A stretch of 56,892 nucleotides of DNA, taken from contig DBQX01000067.1 in NCBI GenBank assembly GCA_002305415.1, positions 1-56,892 of the forward strand, written 5' to 3'. The stretch comes from Actinomycetales bacterium UBA1383. GTDB taxonomy: Bacteria > Actinomycetota > Actinomycetes > Actinomycetales > Actinomycetaceae. Shown in pieces: positions 49,317 to 56,892 of the stretch. Each line of letters begins with the position of its first letter. The stretch's first letter is position 1. The position numbers and the translations under genes are program-made. Below the pieces are notes generated by a model. That model saw nothing but the letters and a program-made list of their open reading frames with translations, had not been told where the DNA came from and made no database searches.

Positions 49317-50572
49317 GTCAGGGTACCGGCCGGACGCCGGCGAGCGAGACGGGCGGCGAGATGCCGCCGTCGCCCGCGTCCCCGCCGGAGACCGCCTCCG
49401 CCGAGACCACGGAGCCGGCCCCGGGTGAGGTGGCCGAGACGAAGGCCCGCCGGCGGCGCGGCCGGGCCCCGCACCCCGTCGACCTCCTCAGGCACGCCAC
49501 CCGTGACCGGGCTCCGAAGGAACGCAAGAAGGCGCGGCACCGTTCCTCCATCGAGGAGGCCCGCGAGACTCTGCTGGGCAGCCGGCGTGACCTCACCCTC
49601 ACAGAGCTCGCCGAGAGGGCGGGCGTACCGATCGACATGGCGCGCAAGTTCTGGCGGGGGATGGGCTTCCCGAACGTCCAGGACGACGCCCGGGTCTTCA
49701 CCGAGGCGGATGCGGAGTCGCTGCGCGGCTGGCACGGCATGGTCGAGCGGGGCGTGATCGATGAGCAGACGATGCTGTCGCTCCTCCGGGCGTTGAGCTA
49801 CACCGTCGACCAGCTCACGATGTGGCAGGTGGAGGCAGCCGTCGACTACCAGGAGCGCCGCTACGACCTCGATGACATCGCCGCACGCATCGTGGTGCTG
49901 AACGGGCTGCCCAAGGTCGCGGACTTCGGGATCCAGCAGCTGGAGTACGCCTGGCGGCGCCGGATGGTCGCCGTCGCGGAGCGCCTCGACAACGAGATCA
50001 TGCAGCGCTCGCAGGAGCCACAGCACCGTGACGTCCTCCCCCTGCCGCGCGCCCTCGGGTTCGTGGACATGGTCGCGTTCACGTCCCGGGCCCGGCAGCT
50101 GGGCAGCCGCGGGCTCGCGGAGCTCGTCCAGGGCTTCGAGTTCACCGCCCGGGACATCATCACCGCGAACGGTGCCCGGGTGGTCAAGACGGTGGGTGAC
50201 GCGGTCCTGTTCATCGCCGACGACCTGCTCACGGCGGCCAACGTCGCCCTCACGATGATCGAGGCCATGCGATCGAACCCCGCCCTCCTGCCGGTGCGCG
50301 CGTCCGTGGTGTGGGGACGGGTGGTCTCGCGGTCCGGGGACATCTTCGGGCCCGCCGTCAACCTCGCCTCCCGGCTCATCGACGTCGCTCCGAAGGACAC
50401 GGTGTACATGGATGAGTCCACCGGGGCGATGCTCGCGAAGCACCCCCGGGCCGGCGACTTCGTCCAGATCCAGCAGCAGCCCGCGACCCTGCAGGGAATC
50501 GGCACGATCAGCCCCATCGAGCTGCGGTGGGCCGCCCCGGCCGCCCACACCGACCTCTGGTTCCCCAGCTGA
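49313..50572 (+). CDS. Class III adenylate cyclase with Rv1264-like regulatory domain
   Basis: 419 residues. A disordered Pro/Ala/Glu-rich start (1-60) is followed by an alpha-helical regulatory region (about 75-225: LTLTELAERAGVPIDMARKF and RVFTEADAESLRGW), as in the pH-sensing domain of Mycobacterium Rv1264. The C-terminal catalytic domain (about 235-400) has a first metal Asp (LGFVDMVAFTS), the second (VKTVGDAVLFI) and the transition-state Asn/Arg (GPAVNLASRL). It should make cAMP in the cytoplasm; dimerisation is needed. GTG 49313 overlaps the birA stop and follows TAGGCT by 7 nt, so it can be expressed both with and without birA. pH control is an inference from the family. Confidence 0.92.
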   Translation: MSQGTGRTPASETGGEMPPSPASPPETASAETTEPAPGEVAETKARRRRGRAPHPVDLLRHATRDRAPKERKKARHRSSIEEARETLLGSRRDLTLTELAERAGVPIDMARKFWRGMGFPNVQDDARVFTEADAESLRGWHGMVERGVIDEQTMLSLLRALSYTVDQLTMWQVEAAVDYQERRYDLDDIAARIVVLNGLPKVADFGIQQLEYAWRRRMVAVAERLDNEIMQRSQEPQHRDVLPLPRALGFVDMVAFTSRARQLGSRGLAELVQGFEFTARDIITANGARVVKTVGDAVLFIADDLLTAANVALTMIEAMRSNPALLPVRASVVWGRVVSRSGDIFGPAVNLASRLIDVAPKDTVYMDESTGAMLAKHPRAGDFVQIQQQPATLQGIGTISPIELRWAAPAAHTDLWFPS

Positions 50573-50604
50573 GGGCCGGTCTTGGCGGTGGCCGCGCGTT
50601 CCGC

Positions 50605-50642
50605 TTGACCATCCTTTGAACGATTCCTTTACTATGGCGACG
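50605..50642 (+). promoter_or_regulatory. Promoter of the two-component system
   Basis: TTGACC (50605-50610) and TACTAT (50630-50635) have a 19-nt spacer; GTG 50642 comes 6 nt later, so the mRNA is leaderless. TCCTTT occurs twice (50612-50617 and 50625-50630), 13 nt apart, between the two boxes. Confidence 0.55.
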
Positions 50643-51325
50643 TGACCACCGTTTTGCTCGTCGAGGACGACCCGGCCATCGCCGAGCCGCTGGCCCGCGC
50701 CCTCACCCGCGAGGGCTACACCGTCCGGTCGCACGGGACCGGCCAGGCGGCCCTCGACGATCTCGCCGACGTCGGCCTGGTGGTCCTCGACCTCGGGCTG
50801 CCGGACATGGACGGACTGGATGTCGCCCGGAAGATCCGGTCCCAGGGCATGAACGTGCCCATCCTGATCCTCACCGCGCGGGCGGACGAGGTCGACCTCG
50901 TCGTCGGCCTCGACGCCGGGGCGGACGACTACGTGACGAAGCCGTTCCGGCTCGCCGAGCTCCTGGCCCGTGTCCGGGCGCTGCTCCGCCGCGTGGGGGG
51001 TGACCTGACCGACGAGGACGAACTCGTGGCGCAGGACGTCCGGGTGGACGTGGGAGCACATCGTGCCTTCCAGGCGAAGCGGGAGCTGCAGCTCACGGCG
51101 AAGGAGTTCGAGCTCCTGCGGGTGCTGCTCCGCGACGCCGGCAGCGTGGTGGGGCGCGAGACCCTGATGCGCGAGGTGTGGGGGTCCGACCCGGCAGGCT
51201 CCACGAAGACGCTCGACATGCACGTCTCGTGGCTGCGGCGCAAGCTCGGCGACGACGCGAACGACCCGCACTACATCACCACCGTCCGCGGGATGGGATT
51301 CCGTTTCGAGACCGCTGACCGCTGA
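50642..51325 (+). CDS. OmpR-family response regulator
   Basis: 227 residues. The receiver domain (1-118) has the acidic pair in LVEDDP, the phospho-acceptor Asp in LDLGLPDMDG, the Thr in LTAR and the Lys in KPF. The C-terminal winged helix (about 130-225) has LTAKEFELLRVLLRDAG and the VSWLRRKLGDD and VRGMGFRF signatures. It binds DNA as a dimer when phosphorylated by the kinase encoded next. The leaderless GTG and direct TCCTTT repeats in its promoter would fit autoregulation, which is inferred. The kinase start overlaps the stop by one base. Confidence 0.95.
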   Translation: MTTVLLVEDDPAIAEPLARALTREGYTVRSHGTGQAALDDLADVGLVVLDLGLPDMDGLDVARKIRSQGMNVPILILTARADEVDLVVGLDAGADDYVTKPFRLAELLARVRALLRRVGGDLTDEDELVAQDVRVDVGAHRAFQAKRELQLTAKEFELLRVLLRDAGSVVGRETLMREVWGSDPAGSTKTLDMHVSWLRRKLGDDANDPHYITTVRGMGFRFETADR

Positions 51326-52644
51326 TGCGGCGGCGCGCGGTCCAGATGGCCGTCGTCGCGGTCACCGTGGCGCTCCTCCTCGTGGGGGTGCCCCTCGCCA
51401 TCCTCGGGTCCCTGATGGTCTGGGACAGCGCACAGACCGCCCTCGACGCGCGCGTCGTCTACCTCAGCCGCGCGGTGGAGCGCCGGCTCGCCAACGACGA
51501 GCGGATCGACGACGCCATGCTCCTGCCGTGGATCGGCGGCGACGTCAACCCCGAGGCGCGGATCGTCGTCGAGACCCCGACCGGGGAGCGCTTCGAGGCC
51601 GGCGACATCGGTACCACCGACGTGCTGCGGACCTCCGACCTGACGCCGTCCGGGGCACGGGTGGTGATGGAGATCCGCCGGAGCGACGTCATCTGGCGCA
51701 TCGCCCAGATGACCTTCCTGGTGGCGATCGCCTCCGCGGTGGCGTTCGTCGTCTCCGTGCTCGTCGCGATGCGCATCTCGCGCCGGATCGCGGCCCCGCT
51801 GATCTACCTCGCGGCCGCCGCCGAGCAGGTGGGTGCCGGGCAGGCCCGCCCGCGGGTCCGGCCGTCCGGTATCGAGGAGATCGACCTGGTGCAGGACGAG
51901 CTGGTGCGGACCGCGGAGAGGATGGCCGGGCGGCTCGCCGCGGAACGCCAGTTCGCCGCCGATGCCTCCCACCAGCTGCGGACCCCCCTCACGGCCCTGT
52001 CGATGCGGCTCGAGGAGATCGAGTACCTCGCGGAGTCCGACGAGGTCAAGGAGGAGGCACAGGCCTGCCTGCAGCAGGTCGAGCGACTCACCGGCGTGGT
52101 CGACGACCTCCTCCGCACGTCCCGGAACGCCGGCGGCGGCACCACCGAGGCGCTGCACCTCGACGACGTCTTCGCGCAGCAGGCGGAGGAGTGGGAGGAC
52201 AGCTTCGCGGCGGCGGGGCGTACGCTCTCGTTCCGGGACGAGGCCCGGAGGGTCGTGCTCGCCAGCCCCGGCGCCTTGTCCCAGGCGCTCGCCACCCTCA
52301 TCGAGAACTCGCTCCGCTACGGCGCGGGGACCACGTCGGTGACCACCCGCCCATCCTCAGGACGTGGGGTCTTCATCGACGTGCGGGACGAGGGCCCGGG
52401 TGTGTCCGACGAGCTGGCCCCGGACATCTTCCTCAAGGGCGTCTCCGGGGGCGGGTCGACCGGCCTCGGCCTCGCGCTCGCCCGCGATCTCGTCGCGGCC
52501 GACGGCGGACGGCTGGAACTGACCCAGCGGCGGCCCCCCGTCTTCACGATCTTCCTCAACGGGGTTCCGGCGGCGCTGGACCCCGACGTGGTCCTTCCAC
52601 AAGGTGCGCTGGTGACGGTGGGGCGCCGGCGTCGTCGGCGGTGA
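51325..52644 (+). CDS. Sensor histidine kinase
   Basis: 439 residues. Two helices (about 7-30 and 130-152) enclose an extracytoplasmic sensor loop of about 100 residues that I do not recognise. A HAMP region follows, then the dimerisation helix with the phospho-acceptor His in ADASHQLRTPLTAL, and an ATPase domain with the N box (LIENSLRYG), G1 (DEGPGV) and G2 (GGSTGLGLAL). The 3' end overlaps the convergent gtrA gene by 89 nt, covering a basic tail that ends RRRRRR. The ligand is unknown. It is coupled to the regulator by TGATG. Confidence 0.94.
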   Translation: MRRRAVQMAVVAVTVALLLVGVPLAILGSLMVWDSAQTALDARVVYLSRAVERRLANDERIDDAMLLPWIGGDVNPEARIVVETPTGERFEAGDIGTTDVLRTSDLTPSGARVVMEIRRSDVIWRIAQMTFLVAIASAVAFVVSVLVAMRISRRIAAPLIYLAAAAEQVGAGQARPRVRPSGIEEIDLVQDELVRTAERMAGRLAAERQFAADASHQLRTPLTALSMRLEEIEYLAESDEVKEEAQACLQQVERLTGVVDDLLRTSRNAGGGTTEALHLDDVFAQQAEEWEDSFAAAGRTLSFRDEARRVVLASPGALSQALATLIENSLRYGAGTTSVTTRPSSGRGVFIDVRDEGPGVSDELAPDIFLKGVSGGGSTGLGLALARDLVAADGGRLELTQRRPPVFTIFLNGVPAALDPDVVLPQGALVTVGRRRRRR

Positions 52645-53062
52645 AGACCCAGTAGCGGTAGCAGACGTACCGGAAGATGGTCGCGAGACCTACCCCCACG
52701 ATGTTCGCGGAGATGTTCACCGCGACCGGCGAGGTCAGGCCGAGGACGTAGTAGCTGAACCACAGCGTCGCGACTGTGACGACCATGCCCCCCACGTTGA
52801 CGAGGACGAACATGACGAGTTCGCGGGCCGCGGCCTGGCGGCGCCGTCCCGAGAAGGTCCAGTAGCGGTTGCCGAGCCACGCGACGAGGGTGGCCACGCT
52901 CGCCGAGATCACCTTCGCGACGGTCGGGTGGTCGATGAGGAGCTGGCCCGGGCCGTACATGAGGAGGTTGAAGAGCCCGGTGTCCACGACGTAGGCCACG
53001 CCGCCCACGAACCCGAACTTGCCCAGTTCGGCGAACCACTGGGAGACGGTCTGGCGGGCCAC
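52556..53062 (-). CDS. GtrA-family membrane protein
   Basis: 168 residues, four membrane helices (about 13-33, 45-63, 83-105 and 113-135) with the family signs FGFVGGVAYVVDTGLFNLL and RYWTFSGRR, plus RYVCYRYWVF after the last helix. GtrA proteins are thought to help move lipid-linked sugars across the membrane or to support glucosylation of wall polymers. The C-terminal 25 residues are Pro-rich and encoded in the overlap with the kinase gene. GTG 53062 lies 6 nt after TACGAT (53069-53074, minus). In Mycobacterium a similar membrane gene lies near purK and birA. Confidence 0.92.
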   Translation of the reverse strand: MARQTVSQWFAELGKFGFVGGVAYVVDTGLFNLLMYGPGQLLIDHPTVAKVISASVATLVAWLGNRYWTFSGRRRQAAARELVMFVLVNVGGMVVTVATLWFSYYVLGLTSPVAVNISANIVGVGLATIFRYVCYRYWVFTADDAGAPPSPAHLVEGPRRGPAPPEPR

Positions 53063-53068
53063 CGGTTC

Positions 53069-53096
53069 ATCGTATCCCGGCGGGGGACGCTACCCT
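53069..53096. promoter_or_regulatory. Overlapping divergent leaderless promoters of gtrA and purK
   Basis: TACGAT (53069-53074, minus) is 6 nt from gtrA GTG 53062. TACCCT (53091-53096, plus) is 7 nt from purK GTG 53104. Only 16 bp separate the two -10 hexamers, so the -35 region of each promoter falls on the -10 of the other. Confidence 0.5.
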
Positions 53097-53103
53097 CGTG
53101 CGC

Positions 53104-54306
53104 GTGGGGATGACGGTGGCGGTGGTGGGCGGCGGACAGCTGGCCCGGATGATGAGCCAGCAGGCGATCGCGCTCGGGGTACGGCTCCGCGCGCTGGTGG
53201 AGGCGCCGGACGCGGCGACGGCGCAGGTGGTGCCGGATGTCGTCGTCGGCGCCGCGAAGGATGAGGCCGCCGTGCGGGAGGTGTGCCGCGGGGCGGACGT
53301 CCTCACGGTGGAACACGAGCACGTCGACGACGCACAGCTCACCCGCATCATCGGTGACGGGATCGCGGTCCGGCCCGGGCCCCACGCCCTCCGGTACGCC
53401 CAGGACAAGATCGCCATGCGGGTGCGGCTGACCGAGCTCGGGGTGGAGTGCCCGCGCTGGGCGCAGGTCCGGACCGCGGCGGAACTTGCCGCGTTCGGGG
53501 CGGAGGTGGGCTGGCCGGTGGTCGTCAAGACGCCGCGGGGCGGCTACGACGGCAAGGGGGTGCGGTTCGCCCACTCGCCCGACGACGTCGCGGACTGGCT
53601 CGCGGACCTCGAGCGCGGCGTCGTCACGGTGGAAGGCCTCGGGGGGGAGGGCGGCCACGAGCTGCTGGTCGAGGAGCGGGTGCCGTTCACCCGCGAGCTG
53701 GCCGTGCTGGTGGCGCGCCGCCCCGGTGACTACCACGCCGAGATCCGGGCGTGGCCGGTGGTGGAGACCGTCCAGGCCGGCGGGATCTGCTCCGAGGTGA
53801 TCGCGCCGGCACCAGGGCTGCCCCCCGAGGCGGCCCGGCATGCGCAGGAGATGGCCGCCACCGTGGCACGCGGGCTGGACGTGACCGGCGTCCTGGCCGT
53901 GGAGATGTTCGCCGTGGAGGACGAGTCCGGGGTGCGGCTCAGCGTCAACGAACTCGCGATGCGGCCCCACAACTCCGGCCACTGGACCATCGAGGGCTCC
54001 GTGACCAGCCAGTTCGAGCAGCACCTGCGCGCGGTCCTCGACCTGCCGCTCGGGGACACCTCGGCCCGGCAGCCCTATGCCGTCATGGTCAACCTGCTCG
54101 GCAGCGAGCTGTCCGACCCGCTGGACGCCTACCCGCGCCTGATGGCCGCGTTCCCGGATGTGAAGGTTCACTTCTACGGCAAGGCGGTCCGTCCCGGCCG
54201 TAAGCTGGGGCACGTCACCGCCCTGGGCGAGGATCCCGCGACGCTGCGGGCACGGGCGAACGCCGCCGTGGCCATCCTGCGGGGCGACGAGGAGGAACGC
54301 GGATGA
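53104..54306 (+). CDS. purK: 5-(Carboxyamino)imidazole ribonucleotide synthase
   Basis: 400 residues, ATP-grasp enzyme. It carboxylates AIR with bicarbonate and ATP to N5-CAIR. Visible are VVGGGQLARMM at the start, the ATP-binding loop TPRGGYDGKGV, the EHEHVD motif and NELAMRPHNSGHWT, and a C-terminal KLGHV strand. GTG 53104 is chosen from its distance to TACCCT; GTG 53098 is in frame but only 1 nt away. The stop overlaps purE by ATGA. The pair works as one module in purine synthesis, while purN-purH lie elsewhere in the window. Confidence 0.95.
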   Translation: MGMTVAVVGGGQLARMMSQQAIALGVRLRALVEAPDAATAQVVPDVVVGAAKDEAAVREVCRGADVLTVEHEHVDDAQLTRIIGDGIAVRPGPHALRYAQDKIAMRVRLTELGVECPRWAQVRTAAELAAFGAEVGWPVVVKTPRGGYDGKGVRFAHSPDDVADWLADLERGVVTVEGLGGEGGHELLVEERVPFTRELAVLVARRPGDYHAEIRAWPVVETVQAGGICSEVIAPAPGLPPEAARHAQEMAATVARGLDVTGVLAVEMFAVEDESGVRLSVNELAMRPHNSGHWTIEGSVTSQFEQHLRAVLDLPLGDTSARQPYAVMVNLLGSELSDPLDAYPRLMAAFPDVKVHFYGKAVRPGRKLGHVTALGEDPATLRARANAAVAILRGDEEERG

Positions 54307-54809
54307 GCGCACTGGTCGGAATCGTGATGGGGTCGGACTCCGACTGGCCGGTCATGCGGGCGGCGGCGGACGTGCTCGAGGAGTTCGGGATCGCCCATGA
54401 GGTGGGCGTGGTCTCGGCGCACCGGATGCCCGCGGAGATGATCGAGTACGGCCTTTCCGCTGCGGAACGCGGGATGCGGGTGATCATCGCGGGGGCCGGC
54501 GGCGCGGCCCACCTGCCCGGCATGCTCGCGTCCGTGACGCCGCTGCCCGTGATCGGGGTGCCGGTGCCGCTGAAGTACCTGGACGGGATGGACTCGCTGC
54601 TCTCGATCGTCCAGATGCCCGCCGGCGTGCCGGTGGCGACGGTCTCGATCGGGGGGGCGCGCAACGCCGGCCTGCTTGCCGCACGGATCATCGGGACGTC
54701 GGACGAGTCCGTACGGGCAGCGATGGTCCGGTTCCAGGCCGGTCTCCGGCAGGTGGCGATCGAGAAGGGCGAGGCGCTGCGGGCGGCGCGGACGGGAGTC
54801 GGACAATGA
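54303..54809 (+). CDS. purE: N5-CAIR mutase
   Basis: 168 residues. It rearranges N5-CAIR to CAIR. The active-site signatures GIVMGSDSDWPVM, VVSAHRMP (catalytic His) and AGAGGAAHLPGM are all present, and GVPVPLKYLDGMDSL matches bacterial class I enzymes. It is translated together with purK (ATGA overlap) and with galE (another ATGA overlap). The combination purK-purE-galE links purine and sugar genes in a single transcript but probably has no metabolic meaning. Confidence 0.96.
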   Translation: MSALVGIVMGSDSDWPVMRAAADVLEEFGIAHEVGVVSAHRMPAEMIEYGLSAAERGMRVIIAGAGGAAHLPGMLASVTPLPVIGVPVPLKYLDGMDSLLSIVQMPAGVPVATVSIGGARNAGLLAARIIGTSDESVRAAMVRFQAGLRQVAIEKGEALRAARTGVGQ

Positions 54810-55789
54810 GCGTGATGGTGATCGGGGGCGCCGGGTACATCGGCGCCCACGTCGTTCGCCTGCTGCAGCAGGCGGGCGAGGAGGTCGTCGTGGTCGACGA
54901 CCTGTCCACCTCGGTGGCGGGACGCGTCGGGGACTCCCCCCTCGTGGTCCTCGACGTCGCGACGCCGGAGGCGAGCCGCGCGCTGGAGCGCGAGATGCGC
55001 GAGCGGGACGTCGACGCCGTCATCCACTTCGCCGCCCGGAAGCAGGTGGGGGAGTCGGTGGCGCGGCCGCTGTGGTACTACGAGCAGAACGTCGGCGGGA
55101 TGGGCAATGTCCTGGCGGCGATGCAGGCCGCCGGCGTGAGCCGGATGATCTTCTCCTCCTCGGCGGCGGTGTACGGCATCCCGGACGTGGACCTCGTGGA
55201 GGAGGACATCCCGAAGAACCCGATCAACCCCTATGGCCGCACGAAGCTGATCGGCGAGTGGATGCTCGAGGACTGCGCACGCGCGTGGGACCTGCGGTTC
55301 GTGGCGCTGCGGTACTTCAACGTGGCGGGCTCGGGCTGGGACGACCTGGGGGACCCCGCCGTGATGAACCTCATCCCCATGGTCCTCGAGCGGCTCGCCC
55401 GCGGTGAGGCGCCCCGCGTGTTCGGCGACGACTACCCCACCCCGGACGGGACCTGCATCCGGGACTACGTGCACGTGCGGGACCTCGCGGAGGCGCACGT
55501 GGCGGCGCTGGAGGCCCTGCGGGCAGGCCCGACTCCCCACGCCGTCTACAACGTGGGCACCGGCACGGGGGCGTCCGTGGCCGAGGTGATCGCGACCATC
55601 GGGGAGGTCACCGGGCTGGAGGTCACGCCCGTCGTCGAGGCCCGCAGGCCGGGCGACCCGCCGCGGCTGGTCGCCTCACCTGCTCGTATCGCCGACGACC
55701 TCGGCTTCCGGTCCACCACCGGCCTGCGGGAGATCGTGGCGACGGCGTGGTCCGCGTGGCAGGCGGGGCCCCGGCGGGTCGAGCGCTAG
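54806..55789 (+). CDS. galE: UDP-glucose 4-epimerase
   Basis: 327 residues, extended short-chain dehydrogenase fold. The NAD loop is GGAGYIGAH; the Ser and Tyr-x-x-x-Lys active site are SSSAAVYG and YGRTK. DYVHVRDLAEAHVAAL is typical of GalE. It interconverts UDP-Glc and UDP-Gal for wall or surface polysaccharides. Some family members act on GlcNAc forms; the sequence does not settle this. ATGA overlap with purE. The last four bases overlap the stop of the convergent LCP gene. Confidence 0.93.
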   Translation: MSVMVIGGAGYIGAHVVRLLQQAGEEVVVVDDLSTSVAGRVGDSPLVVLDVATPEASRALEREMRERDVDAVIHFAARKQVGESVARPLWYYEQNVGGMGNVLAAMQAAGVSRMIFSSSAAVYGIPDVDLVEEDIPKNPINPYGRTKLIGEWMLEDCARAWDLRFVALRYFNVAGSGWDDLGDPAVMNLIPMVLERLARGEAPRVFGDDYPTPDGTCIRDYVHVRDLAEAHVAALEALRAGPTPHAVYNVGTGTGASVAEVIATIGEVTGLEVTPVVEARRPGDPPRLVASPARIADDLGFRSTTGLREIVATAWSAWQAGPRRVER

Positions 55790-56892
55790 CCGAACTGCTG
55801 GATGTCAGCCTGGGTGAGTTCGCCGTCGCGCAGCTTCTGGAAGAACTGCGGGGTGAGGGCCTCGTCGAGGAGCACGGACGCTCCCACACCCCCGGGGTAG
55901 TAGGAGAAGTCCGCGATGGGAGGGGCGCCGGTCACTCCGTCGGCGCCGGTGGCGGAACGGAAGGCGAGGCCGAGCCGCGCGAGGTCGACGATTCCCGTCT
56001 CCTCGTCGGTGGTGAGCGCACCGGTCCCGGCCTCGATGATACGCAGCTGTGCGAACGGGTTGAGGAGAGTGGACGGGGTCGCGGTGCGCTGCACGATGGC
56101 TCCGATGACCTGCCGTTGCCGTGCCTGGCGTCCGATGTCGCCGAGCGGGTCGGAGTAGCGCATCCGGGCGAACGCGAGCGCCGTGGTCCCGTCGACGTCG
56201 TGGCAGCCGGCGGTCCACACGAGCTGGGACAGCTCGTCGTTGACGTCGTAGTCGAGGCACAGGTTGACGCCGCCCACGGCGTCGACGACGGACACGACGC
56301 CGCCCATCCCGATCTCGACGTAGTGGTCGACCGTGAGCCCCGTGAGCTGCTCGACCGTGGAGGTGAGGAGCGGGGCGCCGCCGAAGGCGTAGGACGCGTT
56401 GATCTTGTTGCCGCCGTAGCCCTCGATCTGGACGTAGGTGTCCCGGGGCAGGGAGATGAGGGCGGAGCGGCCGTTGGCGGCCCGGTGCAGGACGAGCAGG
56501 GAGTCGGAGCGCTGGCCTTCGGCGCCGTCGGTGACCGCGCCGTCGGCGCGGGAGTCGGACCCGACCAGCAGGTAGGTCGTGCCCGGGGTGTTCGGAGCGC
56601 CGGTCAGCGCGGAGGTGTGGGCGATGAGTCCGTTCGCCCAGATCAGCAGCCCGATCGGCCAGGCGAGCAGGACAGCGAGGACCAGCGCGAGGAGGGCTGG
56701 CCAGCGGCGGCGGCGCGAGGTCGATGGGCGCGAGGGGACGGGTGCCGGCGTGGGTGCGGGTGCGTGGGTGGCGGCGGGCCTCTGGGCGGACGCCGGACGG
56801 GGCTCCTGCGGCGGTCGCGTGGGTTGTGGCGCCGGGGTAGCCGCCGGGGTTGCCGGCGCGGTGAGCGGGCGACGGGCCGGGCTGGGCGGGGC
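55786..56892 (-). CDS. LytR-CpsA-Psr family cell-wall ligase, N-terminus outside window
   Basis: 368 residues are visible and the frame is still open at the window edge. From the N-terminal side: a Pro/Ala/Thr-rich cytoplasmic stretch, a basic RRRRW, one membrane helix (about 20 hydrophobic residues) and the LCP domain. Key motifs are GSDSRAD, QRSDSLL, LPRDTYV with NKINASYAFGG, VDHYVEIGMGG and ARMRYSDPLGDIGRQ; their Arg and Asp residues bind the polyprenyl pyrophosphate and Mg. The family attaches teichoic acid, arabinogalactan or capsule to peptidoglycan outside the membrane. The LCP catalytic arginines are intact. It is convergent with galE, sharing four bases. Confidence 0.93.
   Translation of the reverse strand, partial: APPSPARRPLTAPATPAATPAPQPTRPPQEPRPASAQRPAATHAPAPTPAPVPSRPSTSRRRRWPALLALVLAVLLAWPIGLLIWANGLIAHTSALTGAPNTPGTTYLLVGSDSRADGAVTDGAEGQRSDSLLVLHRAANGRSALISLPRDTYVQIEGYGGNKINASYAFGGAPLLTSTVEQLTGLTVDHYVEIGMGGVVSVVDAVGGVNLCLDYDVNDELSQLVWTAGCHDVDGTTALAFARMRYSDPLGDIGRQARQRQVIGAIVQRTATPSTLLNPFAQLRIIEAGTGALTTDEETGIVDLARLGLAFRSATGADGVTGAPPIADFSYYPGGVGASVLLDEALTPQFFQKLRDGELTQADIQQFG

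Noticed and set aside
48401..51271. Very long minus-strand open frame running upstream of the carboxylase beta subunit
   Set aside because: It is antisense to birA, the cyclase and the response regulator. High GC content removes stop codons in shadow frames, and its composition (Arg, Gly, His and Pro-rich) is that of a shadow.
1..56892. tRNA, rRNA, CRISPR, insertion sequences, phage or defence genes
   Set aside because: I looked on both strands for cloverleaf arms, transposase or integrase motifs and repeat-spacer arrays and found none that held up.

Overview
This is a high-GC, densely packed chromosomal segment with actinobacterial gene order throughout. Class-level markers include sucC-sucD-(membrane protein)-purN-purH, fdxA-dapC, the acyl-CoA carboxylase locus accD-accE-maf-accA beside birA, and purK-purE next to a GtrA gene. 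A divergent K+-independent proton pyrophosphatase of the kind reported from Cellulomonas fimi, and the short leaderless genes, suggest a Micrococcales relative of Cellulomonas or Demequina; the genus is inferred only. I see no rRNA, tRNA, CRISPR array, phage or insertion sequence. This is core chromosome, not an island.

Layout. 1-4689: end of a PKD-domain protein, a heterodimeric ABC exporter, a DUF3817 membrane protein. 4692-9960: guaA, a GT4 glycosyltransferase, a small membrane protein, an ArsR-ArsC fusion, two small membrane proteins. 10007-14314: PcrA-type helicase and an acyltransferase-SGNH protein. 14399-20151: sucCD, a DUF6350-like protein, purN, purH. 20196-26469: a double-length phosphofructokinase, then on the other strand a glycosyltransferase coupled to the pyrophosphatase hppA. 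26814-33869: an oligopeptide ABC system (binding protein, two permeases, double ATPase) interrupted by one opposite-strand PH-like gene. 33871-42047: typA, a small membrane protein, a VanW protein, an SH3-like small protein, fdxA, dapC, citrate synthase, a lysozyme-like exported protein. 42087-48400: a VOC-family gene remnant and the acyl-CoA carboxylase locus with a DUF885 gene inserted. 48513-56892: birA, an Rv1264-like adenylate cyclase, a two-component system, gtrA, purK, purE, galE and a partial LCP-family cell-wall ligase.

How it works together. Central carbon metabolism (phosphofructokinase, citrate synthase, succinyl-CoA synthetase), purine synthesis (purN, purH, purK, purE, guaA), biotin-dependent acyl-CoA carboxylation with its own biotin ligase, and envelope building (galE, LCP, VanW, acyltransferase, dapC) dominate. 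Most genes are tightly coupled by 1-4 nt overlaps.

Most notable: (i) an arsenate-reductase/ArsR fusion whose DNA-binding half has no cysteine and which sits alone behind a tandem palindromic operator; (ii) a 751-residue phosphofructokinase with animal-like N and C halves; (iii) an ABC exporter pair whose defects are exactly complementary; (iv) the divergent pyrophosphatase with a coupled glycosyltransferase; (v) at least twelve genes whose start codon lies 6-7 nt after a TANNNT hexamer, which predicts leaderless mRNAs.
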